Source of the DNA: Sphagnum compactum
Taxonomy: Eukaryota; Bryophyta; Sphagnopsida; Sphagnales
NCBI GenBank assembly: GCA_965153455.1
Contig: OZ234500.1
Location: 9,548,001 to 9,612,000 of the forward strand
Direction: 5' to 3'
DNA length: 64,000 nucleotides
Below are positions 12,201 to 24,059 of the stretch, one piece after another. Each line of letters opens with the position of its first letter. The first letter of the stretch is position 1. The notes below the pieces were generated by a model, which made no database searches, was not told where the DNA came from, and saw nothing but the letters and a program-made list of their open reading frames with translations. A program made the position numbers and the translations under genes.

Positions 12201-15200
12201 CAGAATGTGACCTTGAGATATCTGCCTCCAACAAATACTGGCATGCGCCAGCACATGGTTGCCAACTCACAAGGTGTTATTGGCTGCATTGTACAGGGCG
12301 AGAAGAAAATCAAATCCCTTGGTTGCCACCCTTGCCTTGTGACAATGGATTGATTTCTTACTTCAATCCTAACTACTTCTGACATCAGTATAATTTAGCA
12401 CAAGCAAGAATTTCTGTAGAACTTACTTCCCACCTCTGATGCACAGGTGTTCCACTCTTTGCACATACTACTGTAATACCAAGAATCAAGACATGAGAGC
12501 TACCAAATGTGTAGGCAAATGAATGTCATTAAGTAGCCATTGTGGGTACAAAACTGTGACATTTTCACTATACACAATGCAGTCCACAACCTCTGAACTG
12601 GAAGAAAATGAAAGAAAGGGAAGAGATACTTTGGAGGTATACAAAGTGCTGCACAATTGTAGCTACCATCACAAGCATAATACTTCAGCAAAGAGGCAAG
12701 CAAAGACTTTGTTAGCGATCCATCAACATCTGGCATATGAATTCTAAACTGCTTATAGTTCATCAGCTTCATGGTTCCCAATTACAACTGATGTCACTAA
12801 GGAATACTCACAATGCAGAATCATCTTCAGGTTCTACATTGCTTATGGACTGTTTTTCCTTCTCTCACTGCCACAAAGGACATCAACTATCATTAGGTAC
12901 TCAGAATTACAAGGGATTGTCATGTGCCCCTATCTTCCATAACGATGACAATCTCAAAGCAAAAAGGTCAAGACACTAACCTTTGAAGGAGGACAAGTGA
13001 AAGTCCGTGAGAAGCTATCATAGCTCATTGTAGCAAGGGCTCTCATTACTGAAGTCAATGATTCACCTGCTTCAGCTGTGCGGCCAGCTGCCACTGCTGC
13101 CAGACCTGCTGGTGGGCCTGAATCCACTGACCCTGGAAAGTCACATCAAGCCTCTTGGAAATGTAAAATCTTCACATGACCCAAAACAATTCCCCTGTGC
13201 AAGAAAAGAAACCAATTGCATGTAATTTCAAAAGTTTGAAAAGTCTACTCCAATGAGGGAAGGGCCTCAATGTAAACAGTATCCAGTCTGTTATAGACAT
13301 ATCAAGTGGCAACAATCCAACAGATTGCGAAAGCATATACCAATTGACAGATTTATTTTTTTGCAAGACAAGATGTGGACCTAACCATGTCGGCGGCGCT
13401 TTGCATCTCCCCCCACATGGCCACCAAGGAAGTCAAGCTCTGCCAAGGATTCAGGATGCTTATAAAGAAGTGCTATCCGAAACAATGAATTTGAATCAAA
13501 CTTGGCACCCTACATGTACAGACAACAGGACAAAGATAAGACAATATTAGGGAGTAAACTTAACAGCACCGTTTTGAGTCGAAACCCCAGCCCCCTGCAA
13601 CATGAAGCTGATAAGGGAGCAGGGTCTGAATGTAAAGAAGTAGCAATATTAGATCATACCAGCAGCAACTCAAGTGGTGCAATCAAGGACCACTTGACTG
13701 CTTCCTTAAGAGTCACAATGTGGTCAGTCTCATGGTTGTGACTGAACAATGCTTCTTCGGGGTATTTCTGCTTCAAGTAATACCTGTTCACAAACCAAAT
13801 ACTTATCCAAATTAACTTCAGTTAGCGTTTACTAATGACTCCAATGCCAACCACCAGCTTAAAGTGGCCTAAAACCCTATGAAACAGAGGGACATTAACA
13901 CAATAACTTCTCAATGATGCCCTCATACCCCAAGTCTGAGCTGTGATCTCAAGGTGCGGTAGTCCAAAGCACAGTATCTCTCCTTTGCCTAATCAGTATT
14001 CTGCTGTAGCAGGAATCTGCTTGCGTTCACTTTTGACTTTGTCCAAGCACCCAACTTAAAGAGTATTCTTGCAGTCACAACCATTCATCTACGGGCTTTA
14101 CTAGACATGAGAGAGAATTGTAGACACAAATCATCAAGGTAAGGGTTTTTATCAACCATAGAGCTGCAACTTTTGTAGTTGAGAATTCTGGAAATCACAA
14201 AACAGGGACGAAGGAAATGTTACCAAAGGGCTCGCTCTCTCACAACACAGATAGCTGGCAAGGACACCTCCAAGCAGAAGCTATCAAACTCATGGCCCTC
14301 CTTATGAGCTGCTTCCACAATTTTTTCTTTTGCTCCATAGCAATACCTCTGAAGTTCTGTTCCTGAAACTGATTCCTTATGCATGTTGTCATCTAGAATC
14401 TGCAAAATACCTAAGCAAACAATGCAGGGCTCCACGATGCCACCATCAATGGTATGAGCTGAGTTCTCTACAGCACACTGAGGTTCACTGTCAGTGCCCA
14501 CTTTTGGAACAATCTCTGCACTGCCATTCATTTGGGCGCCAGAATCCAACATGGAAGCTTGGAGATGAGAGATGAGGAGGTAACAGCTTGGTATTGCAGC
14601 AGCAAAGTCAACACTGCGCATGTTCAGAAACCTGAACACACATCTTACACATACCTGCAAAATTTCCCAAAAACAGCATCTTCCTGAATGAAAGAGTAGA
14701 GCAGAAAGAAGGATTAGCAGAAAAAAAGGCTCCAAGTCAAGAACAAGGCCCCAGGAGGTTTTCTGCAGTGTTGGGTGGTTCTTGAATTTTATGAAGAACC
14801 TCCAGTTCCAGTTCTAAGAAATAAATTAGAGAGGTTCTGGTTCTGGTTTGCAAAAAACTGGAACCAGGAATCTGGTTCTGGGTCTTTAAAAAAATACAAA
14901 ATCCCAGTTCTGGTTCTAAAAATCAGACCTGGTTCCAGGTAACCTGGATCAAAACCAGCAGTTATCTGCCAGTTCTAGTTTTTTTTCAAAAATCCTGGAT
15001 CCATTTTCGGTTCTTAAAAACCGGGATCCCATTTCCAGTTTGGTTCCAGTTCTTAAAAAACTGAGAACACAGTTCCAGTTCCAAACCTGGTTCCAATAAT
15101 CAGACCCAGCTCAAGTTCAGATTTTACTAACTGGAACTGGGTACCCACCCAACACTGGTTTTTTGTCCAATTCCCAAACACACTACCTTTGCACAAAGAG

Positions 15201-15573
15201 ATGTTGAGAAGATTTGCTATCACCTAGCTGGACCACCTCAGATAACTCCACTAAATTCAAAGCTCCAATGAATTTCAAAAAGAAAACCCTCCACGCATCT
15301 CCAAAGAACCATAATGTCCCAGAAAGATTACAAGAACGCTTCAGATTCAACGAATTTACGTGTTGCAACTGCGGCCAAGGTTTAGGGTTTTAGCGCCAGG
15401 AGACAGACCACTTGTCAAAGCAACAACAGCAATTGAGACAGAACTACCGAAGCAAAATTATAGCCCATAAGGGAGGAGGAGGAAAAACGCACGCCGAGAG
15501 ACAACAAGTCGGAGATGATGGCAGATGGCAATGAAGGCAGCAGCTTGAGAAGGGAATCCTCCGTGATCGACAT
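9223..15573 (-). CDS. PUS10: tRNA pseudouridine synthase Pus10
   Basis: Fifteen exons in transcript order (15573-15493, 14654-14224, 13783-13660, 13509-13386, 13132-12981, 12283-12212, 12066-11998, 11885-11805, 11597-11478, 10779-10705, 10440-10360, 10200-10127, 9883-9823, 9578-9523, 9298-9223) join in frame into 558 aa (human 529). The N-terminal accessory/THUMP part has the paired CxxC zinc site (C29, C32, C104, C107) and the DSFCLEVSLP block. The catalytic domain has VFVGGRYLKYSRNISQSRW, then AGREDID at about 372-378 with the expected catalytic aspartate D376, RMLGPGRPFIVEISNAR, MREGESEKQ, PVRVLHRRSPL and AGTYIKEFVHGD. The C-terminus GSILGCEADILQLDVMDVKM is typical. Pus10 makes pseudouridine 54/55 in the tRNA T-loop in archaea and some eukaryotic tRNAs. 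All key residues are present, so it looks functional. Confidence 0.96.
11220..11445. repeat. Dispersed repeat in PUS10 intron 9, related to one in the oligopeptidase gene
   Basis: Phrases such as GGAGCAGTTTGAAGAACAGT and TTTCTGTCATGAGACCAGCAG recur in the same order at 44810-45000 (GGAGCAGTTTGGAAGACAGT, TTTCTGTCACAAGAGCAGCAG) with many differences. This is an old transposon fragment shared by introns of two genes; the class is not recognised. Confidence 0.5.
14758..15165. mobile_element. hAT-type MITE in PUS10 intron 1 with 8-bp target duplication
   Basis: Element 14766-15157 (392 bp) starts CAGTGTTGGGTGG and ends CCACCCAACACTG, a 13-bp perfect terminal inverted repeat. It is flanked by GTTTTCTG (14758-14765) and GTTTTTTG (15158-15165), an 8-bp target-site duplication with one mismatch. 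CAGTG ends plus an 8-bp duplication indicate hAT superfamily. The interior is built from many GGTTCTGG/CCAGTTCC/GGAACCAGG phrases in both orientations and has no coding capacity. It lies wholly inside intron 1 (14655-15492). Confidence 0.88.
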
Positions 15574-15666
15574 CCTCTTCGCTCCGCACAGCACCAAAAC
15601 CTTAAAAAGACGCTGTTGCTACAACAACACACGACGAGTGTTGTTGTATTGTACTCCTGTTGAGGT

Positions 15667-15682
15667 AAACCCTAAACCCTAA
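15667..15682. promoter_or_regulatory. Double telo-box upstream of PUS10
   Basis: Two overlapping AAACCCTAA motifs (15667-15675 and 15674-15682) lie about 95-110 bp upstream of the PUS10 start codon. Telo-boxes near transcription starts are known in plant ribosomal-protein and translation-related genes, where they act with Purα-like and telobox-binding factors. Function here is inferred. Confidence 0.55.
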
Positions 15683-15689
15683 GCCGTGT

Positions 15690-17390
15690 ATACAGCAGGG
15701 ATGGACGTGTATCATATTTTTATGTGTACTTTGCACCTACCAAAATGTATTTGCTCATATCAGACTGGTACTTGTATAAATGCCTTTTGAGAATTTTTTA
15801 GACCTAGGAAGCACACACTGGTAGGTAATGAGAATTCTTTTTGACAATTTCATATAGCATAGTGGTACCATAAAATAATTCATATTTGTTATAATTCAAT
15901 TATCATATTGGTGACATAAAAACCTGCCCTAATTTTTCTAGCGTATTTTCACATCCATGGTGAGGCGGAAGGTGCCAGCGACCATGTTCCAGGTTCTTAG
16001 ACTTATTATAAATAAAACTAGTGGGTACCCGTGACCTGCGGACACTGTGAAGTCCCCCAAAAGTGAGTGGGGGGGGGGGGGCAGGGGGGGGGCGAGCAAA
16101 AAAAGACAAAATTATCAAATATATTTGGTTGGTTTTGAGTGTGTAGTCAAAGATATAGAAGCATGATTACAGTTGTTTACTTCATATCCGGCTTTATAGC
16201 CAGTTTTGGCACAATCTTCTTGAGGAAGGTCGCCACATTTTTCTATGGAAGATCCCCACTGTGGCTACAAACAAAAAGTCTTAGAAAATTAAAATAAAAA
16301 ACAACACTGCTAGGGACGACCTGGGGTCGGTCCCTTCTGGCAACTACCTCCTCACTATGAGATAAATTGCCACATGATTATCTCCTCCATTCCATGGATG
16401 GATGAGGGGACCCCCACCCCCAATAGAAAAAAGGAAAAATTTCTCCCTTTCCCCCTCTCCCCAAAACCCAAAAAAGGAAAAAATTGGCTGCACTGATTGC
16501 ATATCGAGCCTTCCTCAGTGCCTGCCTGAAATTTTTATTATGGGCCAATACCCTTCATAACAGCATGGCTACCTATTGTGCTATAAAAAGGGCAGAATGG
16601 GCAATTCCCTGAAACAGTGGAGTTTTGCAATTTAAGAAGGGCCCACGCCCTCCCCCACCCTCTTTGCCTTGGATGGATGGAGGGACGGATGGATGACAGG
16701 ATGGACGACGGGAGGGATGGATGGAAAGGATGACCGCCAACCACAACAGGACAAAACCTAAAATATTATATAAGTAGATAATCTACTTTGTCATGTATTT
16801 GAGTTGATCAATATTGTAGTTCAAGGGCAGCTTCAACACAGGGCTGTCGATTACTTAATTAAAGTTGAAGATTTCATGTTGACAACTATAATATTCTCAA
16901 AAGATTATCTATTTTGCAAGTTTCGATGGCTTTCCAATAATTTAATTAGTGCGCAAGCTGCCAAGGTACTATGGTTCTATTCTTTTCACCCTTTGATCAT
17001 ACTAAATGGATTTTGAGTCAAATGCAAATATATTTTTGATAACTCATTATCCCTAAAGTCACCCTCTCTTTCACCCCCTATCTCTCTTTCACTCGTATCC
17101 ACAAAGTAATGAAATTTTATTAAATCTTACTATGAAATGCTGAAACTCAGCATTTAATGGACAAGGTTCGAGAGTAATTATAGTAGTTGTACAGGTAGGA
17201 GCAGTGAAAATATATGTAGCAGCATTGGAGGCGCTCAAGAAAAAGGAAAGAGGGATGTAATTGAGTCTACCACCAAAATTGGTGGAAAAATTTAGTTTGG
17301 GTCCCAGTTATTTTGTTTTATAAAATTTCATTCCTTGTTACACATTTGATGCCCTATTATGCCAAAATTGGCCGTTCTCGTCCCCTAATC
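15690..17390. other. Intergenic low-complexity stretch
   Basis: No gene recognised. It includes a run of 13 G at 16069-16081 followed by a second G run to 16092, and GGATGGATGG-type repeats at 16375-16400 and 16673-16732. Open frames here are short and lack domains. Confidence 0.45.
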
Positions 17391-17394
17391 GCCA

Positions 17395-17484
17395 TTTTTC
17401 ATAATAATAATCATTAAACTAACTTGAATCTGAACTACAATTTAGTTTGAGTCTAACTGAAATTGGATTTATTTTTTGCACCAT
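17395..17484 (-). pseudogene. rps3: Mitochondrial rps3 5' fragment (nuclear insertion)
   Basis: Starting at an ATG at 17484 the frame reads MVQKINPISVRLKLN..., the conserved start of plant mitochondrial ribosomal protein S3, then an in-frame TAG where the family has tryptophan, then NDYYY, after which similarity stops. It sits directly downstream of rps19, as in plant mitochondrial ribosomal-protein clusters. It is a broken copy transferred to the nucleus. Confidence 0.8.
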
Positions 17485-17513
17485 AGCTTATTTTCTTACC
17501 TTTTTTTTCGATC

Positions 17514-17753
17514 TTATTTTGGTCTTTGAAGACGAAGCTCTCTTCCAAGAGAAGCAAACTTTCCAAATTTATGACCAACCATTTTTTCAATAATCTTTAA
17601 ACCAACAGAACTTTTTTCATTATAAATTTGTTCGTAGCAACCAACAAATTGAAACAAAATACAAGATTTACGTGACCAAATTTTCCACTTGATCTTTTTC
17701 TGCTTGAACAAGCAAACATTTACAAAAGGACCTTTCCATACAAATCGTGTCAT
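17514..17753 (-). pseudogene. rps19: Mitochondrial rps19 copy (nuclear insertion)
   Basis: The 79-codon frame begins MTRFVWKGPF and contains WSRKSCILFQFVGC and VGLKIIEKMVGHKFGKFAS, diagnostic of mitochondrial ribosomal protein S19. The normal S after MTR is F, the prolines of the conserved block are lost, and the C-terminus diverges. Flanked by decayed rpl2 and rps3 in native order, it is best read as part of one mitochondrial insertion and not as a working nuclear gene, although the frame is open. Confidence 0.85.
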
Positions 17754-17756
17754 AAA

Positions 17757-18960
17757 CTAATTTTTGTGCTTTTTTACTACTGTTTTAAATCCACCTTTGT
17801 TGGGCTTTCCCCAAGGTGATGCTGAGGGTCTACCTCTTTCATGCGTCTTTCACCTCCTCCATGAGGATGATCAACTGAATTCATAGCAACATCCCGAACA
17901 ATAAAACATCTACCTAACCATCGGCTTTGCCCTACTTTGTGAAGCTTATGTTTACCATCATGAAGATTAAATATTATACCGGTGGTAGCTCAGCATCGAG
18001 AATCTATGAGTTTGTCAACGCTCGAAGGTAACCGCATAATACATTGTGGTGTATTTTCAAATTTCTTAATTATTTGAGCAAAAGTTCGTGTAGCTCGAAT
18101 CAACTTTGCGCCTTGACCTGGATTCCATTCAATATTATGTACCCATGTATTTATAGGTATATTAGCTATTGATATGCAATTTCCTACCATTTGATAAATA
18201 TGAATCAAATATGTTTTGATTTTCACCTAAAGCGAAATCTCCCCATAGCTAAGGAGCATCCTAGGTACTTTGCATGGGCTCTTCCACCCTAAGGGACCCT
18301 TGGCTTTCATATGCTATGTAAACATAGTGGTCTTGGAACTGAAGTCTTTATGGGATATCAAATTATGGGAAGATTGGTGGTGGTTGGACGAGGTTGAAGG
18401 TTTAGACCAATCACGATTTATCATTGTCTTGTCAACTTCTAATTGATCACTAACTAATATATAAGTAAAAGGCGCATAATCTACTTTGCCCGTTTCAAAC
18501 TTGGGTCTTTTGTTATGTTTAGGTTCAAATATATATTTTTTTTTATTTTTATTCTTTTTATTTTATTTTATTTTTAAAAAATTATGCGCAACAAAAAATT
18601 GTTTTTCTTTTTAAGCCAAGAAAGCACTTTGCGTTCGATTTTCTACACCCAGAAAATGTTATACGTTTTCCATCGTTGGCTTTCACTTTGAGAGAATGTA
18701 TTATCTCCTCTGAAGTCTTTGCTTTGCAAAGCAAATAAAGCAAGCTTTGCCCCAGCTAAAGTTATCTTGGGGAGAGTAAGAAAGTTATTGAAAGGGCCTA
18801 AAGTGGTAGCCTTTTTTTTGCCTTCGGAGAATAAAGGGCAGAGAAGAAAACGTATTTTTTCTCTGAGCTTTATCAGGCAAGGAAGAAAAGGAAAATAAGA
18901 GGCTGAAAAAAAAATTTAAAAATATCTTTGACCAAGAAAAGGCCAAGCGTTTTCTTTTCT
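17757..18960 (-). pseudogene. rpl2: Mitochondrial rpl2 copy, broken (nuclear insertion)
   Basis: The 3' part is clear: NTWVHNIEWNPGQGAKLIRA, FAQIIKKFENTPQCI and VDHPHGGGE are hallmarks of ribosomal protein L2. A one-base deletion near 17833 shifts the frame just before the conserved SPWGKP end, whose shifted frame still reads to a stop at 17757, three bases before rps19. Toward 18400-18960 the plant-mitochondrial insertion of rpl2 is still traceable (DWSKPSTSS, TLAGAKLALFA) between several stop codons. The upstream limit is uncertain. Confidence 0.8.
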
Positions 18961-18989
18961 TTGATTAAACTAAAAGTCAAATTTTTCAA

Positions 18990-20050
18990 TGTTTTTCCCT
19001 TCCAGCAACTATTTATCATGGTGTATTTGCCTTTTTCTTTTATTTAAAGTATTAATGACATAAAAAAACTGAATGTACCATAGGTACACTTTTTCGACTA
19101 TAGCACCATCAATTATCGTAGATGATTAATCGTTTTGCGCCTAGCCATAAGATATATCATGGAAGATAATAATGTTATTATAAATGGGCCATCGGCTTGT
19201 GGTTGGCTTTATGGGCAAGCAAAGTAGGACTAAAGTATTTTCTGCTAATCAACTGCATGGGTGCTATGATCTCATATGAAAGCTAAGCACATTAAGTGTG
19301 CATTACGTTTGTTTGTGTGGACATCTATGATCTAGGGTTAAATTCGTTGAAAGCTTGCCCATAAAACAAAAAAAACAAATTGAAACATGGTATGAGTCCC
19401 ACAAATATTGATTTTTCGATTTGCGCATATCATACAATACAACATTCTAGATTTAGTAGCCCTTCAGCCTTAATTTAATCATACATAGTGCTTAAAAGAG
19501 CAGACAATTTGTGATTTTGTATTTCTATAAATGAGAAATAAAGACTAGCTTTAAATAATTGGTGTAATAGTCAAAACTTCAAATTCTACTAGAATTGAAA
19601 CATATGATGATCCACCTCCCCTGAAATCTATAGGTTCGTCATGATCAATATGTGGTTCTATAGATGGATTTTATTGATCAAGTGTTGGAATTTGAGTTGA
19701 CTCACAAATAGAACTCGAAGTAAGATTAGTAGGTGAAAGCAAATAAACATGATCAGGGTAAGTAATAGCATATGAAGCAAACTTGTGCTAATACAAAACT
19801 TCATTTGCATTCCTCAACTCAAATGTCTCGTTAAGCATGCCTTGCACAATGATCTATACTTTGTCCCACCAAGCCTCCCATCTTAAAGGTTTTTGCTACA
19901 ACACTTGAGTGTGTATCAACAAGGGTTTGATTGAGAAGTAAGTCATTGTACTCCTTCAAATCAATGAATTACCATCACAGGCATCATGGTCTGGAGACTT
20001 TATACTTGATCATGATATCAATCATTGGGAATCTATAATTCAAAGATGTG
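18990..20050. other. AT-rich spacer beside the mitochondrial insertion
   Basis: No gene recognised. Part of 18990-19200 may still be mitochondrial in origin, but no gene could be named. Confidence 0.3.
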
Positions 20051-20056
20051 TTTGAC

Positions 20057-20308
20057 CTACTCAACTAAACATTTATCTACACCAATTGAAGATTCAACAT
20101 ATTCATGGCGTTGTTTTTCTAAAAGCTGGTGAAGATCTATAATCTCCTTATCCTTCAATTGTAGTTGATCAGTAGTTTGCATTGCCTTACTACGATGTTG
20201 ATTAATTTCAACCTTAAGTTTTTCAAATTGTTTCTAACTCCCAATATCGATATCCATGCTTTTAAGCATGAGTTTTGAAACTTTCGACCTATGGCTTAAA
20301 GTTGCCAT
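20057..20308 (-). pseudogene. Degraded coiled-coil ORF, unrecognised
   Basis: From an ATG at 20308 the frame reads 83 codons with one TAG at codon 25 and then a long charged helix (KQFEKLKVEINQ, QLKDKEIIDLHQLLEKQR) before a TAG. The heptad-like spacing of leucines suggests a coiled coil. No family is recognised; it may be the remains of a transposon-encoded structural or accessory protein. Confidence 0.35.
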
Positions 20309-21364
20309 GTTCATTAATCTTAACTCTATAATTATCTAATGGTTGTGGCATTTTAATTATTCTATTTTGTGAGCTGAAAGAGCTTATGGTCATAATCTTT
20401 CTATCTATTAATGGGTCCATTCACGATTGGGGTACCAAAAAAAGAAAAAGGACTCCATGACTTTTGTGGGGCTATTTTTTGCGAATAACATTTACTTGAA
20501 ACAAATCTAAAGAGAAAGATTGATTAGTCCAATTTAAGATAATTCATGTGATAGTGGTGAGTTTTCACATTCATACATAATTGTGTATGAATATTTTTGT
20601 TTATAGCCAAAAATGCACAAAAATCCCAAAAAATCCCAAAATGAGTTTCAACAAACAACCAAACATGTTTTTTAACAAAATTATTTCTTGCACATGTGAC
20701 CTGCACCTAAAGCTAGACATTTTGAACCCATTGAATTTTATTTTTTCTCAAATGGTTTTTGAAATGAGCCATTTGCCTTGTAGCCCTTTCCTTCAAATTT
20801 TCAAAACTTTGACATTTTTGTATGATCTTTCATCAAGTTCATCCAATGAACATGTGCTTTCATAAAAGGGGGCATGTTTTTGTTGTAAAAAAAATTTAAA
20901 ATCAATTTTATGATTTTATGCATTCCTTTTGATTCCTTTAAAAAAATCAAATTTAAACATTTGATGTAGTTAATTTACAAGACTCAAAATGACATTTACA
21001 TAATATCCAAATTATTTTAAAATATTTTTATTAATTTAATAAAACATCATTTTATTTATTGGCATACAACAATCCATTATAACTATAATAATGTAAGATA
21101 AACAAAAATCCAAAGTTGTCCTTTTGCAATCCTTAAAAAGTTAGACATTTTTTTTGATACCCCAATCATGAATGCACCCTAACATGAATCTGTCTATCCT
21201 TCTCTAAAATCTCAAGTTCATATTCTTATTTACGGGTTTACAAAAAGTCATGCTCTATCATAAGATTCATGAAATTATTTAGCAAACCTACCATTCATTG
21301 TAATGTTGTGCACTAAAAATTACAAATTCACATAGATCATCAAATTGACTAAGTTTTTTTATGT

Positions 21365-22362
21365 TTAGTGAAGGAGTTTCGGTTGATGATGAAAGAGTTG
21401 TTTGATCAAACATTTGTTGAATTCTTTAAGTAATCTCTTGTTGTGTTGAAAGTACATTGGTAATTTCAACAAAAGGTGGTTGACGACTAGGTGATAATGG
21501 TCCAAATCCCAATTGAACAGCTTGCTTAGTACGAACACACTTTCAAAGTAGCTCCTTTGGTGGTACTTCAAGTGTACAATTTATGTAACAAGTGCATATT
21601 GAACTAACACTGACCGAATAAGTACTCTTGGCCGAATTGGTGAAACAAGTACAAATTGAACCATCGATGTTCTGGCTTGGAAGTAAACTTTTCCACACCT
21701 ATTTTTACAGCATTTGTGATATCTTAATTACATGATATGTTATTTTTTCACTCTCTATAAGAAAAAATTGAAGACCACCAATATTAGTACTTGGTTTGCC
21801 TCCATGTTGAGGTCGAAATTCATCCATAACTTTAAATGTCTTAGCATCTAAAGGAAACCACTTGCACAACAATACATCGATGATAGGTCCTACATAAAAC
21901 ATCATCCTCTTCTTTGTAGTTTGGGAATACCCGACTATAACATTCTTCAAGTGTTTTGTCCATCAAATGAACTCAACACCAAGTTGTGTGAGCATAATGT
22001 TGCACTAATTGATAGCAATTCCTTGATTGACATTTGAAACAACAATTTTATTATTGAAATAGGTGATCTTCTCTTGCTGATAAACAATTTGCAACAAGTT
22101 GTGAATCGTAATCGATATGCATCTTGTATCTTCACGACTGCCCATTGCTTAATACCAACATAGGCATCGACAAAAAAAATTGTCGGTCCTCACTTGGTGA
22201 GTGCAACAACTTTATCAGCATGAGGAGGATTAACATCACCTTCATTTGAGACATTAAACAAATAAAAAACGAAACATTGGTTCGTAAAAATTGATTGATA
22301 TTTGACACAAGCAGCAATGTGTCCATCCTCCCACATTTCTCATGTTTGAAGAAATTTGTCAA
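21365..22362 (-). pseudogene. Series of short degraded frames, unrecognised
   Basis: Several overlapping minus-strand frames (21950-21705, 22135-21947, 21571-21365) read through with few stops and show protein-like segments (PIIDVLLCKWFPLDAKTFKVMDEF; TNIGGLQFF), suggesting one decayed coding region broken by frameshifts. No family is recognised. The WFPLDAKTF segment may be part of a CACTA-linked DUF4216-like tail, given the CACTA scrap at 24060-24520 on the same strand; this is speculation. Confidence 0.3.
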
Positions 22363-22864
22363 TCAATTTGGCACAAATATTCATCCAATGCATTTGAAAA
22401 AATCCTACACACCTTGCATTCTTGGCCCATCAAAACTTGAGGGGTCCGATAGTAATCCATTGGAGAATTTTATTAATCTCCTTCACATCAACTACATATG
22501 TAATCTTGTGGTGTGGTAATTAACATGGAGAAATCAATGGTTGTTTGTCATGATATGTTACCATGCATTTGTTTACAGTGATGTGAAACAAAAACAATTG
22601 GAGGTTGTGCAGATAAAGTTGTTTATACTTAAATCTAATTCAGAACTTCTAGAGGTTGAAAATTGACAATTATAACTTCAAGCTCTTCTTTTGAACATGA
22701 TATTATGATCAGAATCACATTGATTACACGTAGGCGTCAATTCAACAAATATTGCAAATGACGAATAATGATTCACAATTCACGTTCTATGCGTAATGAA
22801 GCCTTTAGAACACCATAAAAGTGTTATTTATTTGATGTTGAAAATTGGAGGTCAACCCTTCTTG

Positions 22865-23090
22865 AAACTCCAAGCTCCATGTTTGGGGCTCCATATATGG
22901 CCGACGACAAAAAAATCTGTTTTCACTCATGATTAGAGTTTTCAAGCTCCATGTTTGGAGCTTTAAACATGGCAAAGACATACTTTCAATGTTGAAAGTA
23001 GGAGGCTAAGAGCATTTTTTTCTGCCTCGGCATGGTTTGAGTTTCCAAGCTTTGTGCTTGGAACTTTAGGCATGGTCAAGAGCAAATTGT
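22865..23090. repeat. Three copies of a hairpin-forming AAGCTCCA...TGGAGCTT motif
   Basis: The phrase CAAGCTCCATGTTTGG and its variants occur at about 22871, 22943 and 23046, each followed by the reverse-complementary GGAGCT/GGAACTT and by CATGG. Spacing is 72 and 103 bp. Confidence 0.5.
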
Positions 23091-24059
23091 TATGCTCTTA
23101 GTTTCTTGTGTTAACCGAAATATCTCAATCTATTATATGGACTCTTGCATAGTTTCAAGTTTCAAGTTCAAGTAAAGCAATCTTGGATCAATGTTAGGTG
23201 GTGTGGACTCTAATTTCATATTTAAATACATTTTGCAACTTGACATTGATGTTACTTACTTACAAAATAGAAGAATAAAAAAATAGCCGAGACCTTATTG
23301 GAAAAAAATGGTCTTTCTCATAAGCTTGGAGCCATAAAAATAGATTAGGGATTTTCCTAAAAACAAGAGCTTGCATTATTCAACAACATTAAACTTTGAT
23401 TCTATGAAAATGTTTTAATTTTGTAATAAAATAAAATGTTGAGATATAACAATTTTGTTTCTTCTTCGTGTATATTTTTTGTAAATAAAAAGGTTATGTC
23501 GCACGTCTTCTATGGACTATAGTTTCTTCTTAATTAACATCTTGTTGTTTTTCCTTCCTTGCTTGCGATTTGTCCAATGGAAACTTGTTTTTTGTCTCCT
23601 TCATCCTGGAGTTCTCGAGTTACATTCACCTTTTTTTGTGAACTTCCTACATTTGAAACTCTTGGATCAAGAACTTTTCGTATGAAAATTAGAATTTTCT
23701 TGTCATGGAGTAAGTGGTGTTTGACTTCATTCAACCTTTCGTCTTTACAATAAGAAAACAAATATAGGCTTCTATTATTTCCAAACCATACCCATTTATT
23801 GAAGGATGTTAGATATTAGGTTTATATAATTATAGTTTGATCCACTCTGAAATGTATGTTTAAATACTTTTAGCAGAAATATTGTCTTATGAACACCTTC
23901 ATCATCTACTCCACTAGGTATATCCAACAATTGTGGACCAACTCGCAAATCCTTGGTTCATCCACAACATGTAATGACAAATGAGTCATTGTGTGAAGAA
24001 AACAAGGAGTGTTTTTTCCAAAATATATTGCCACATATTTTTTCAAGCTCCCAATCACA

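Noticed and set aside
12400-12480. Extra PUS10 exon between exons 5 and 6 (minus strand)
   Set aside because: A possible donor/acceptor pair exists, but exons 5 and 6 join in phase without it and the added residues fit no family block.
14220-14735. 171-codon minus-strand frame as a gene of its own
   Set aside because: It is PUS10 exon 2 (14654-14224) plus read-through of intron 1; the first residues before the acceptor are intron.
17514-17753. rps19 as a functional nuclear ribosomal-protein gene
   Set aside because: No presequence, loss of conserved residues, and flanking rpl2 and rps3 remains in mitochondrial order; it is part of the same insertion.
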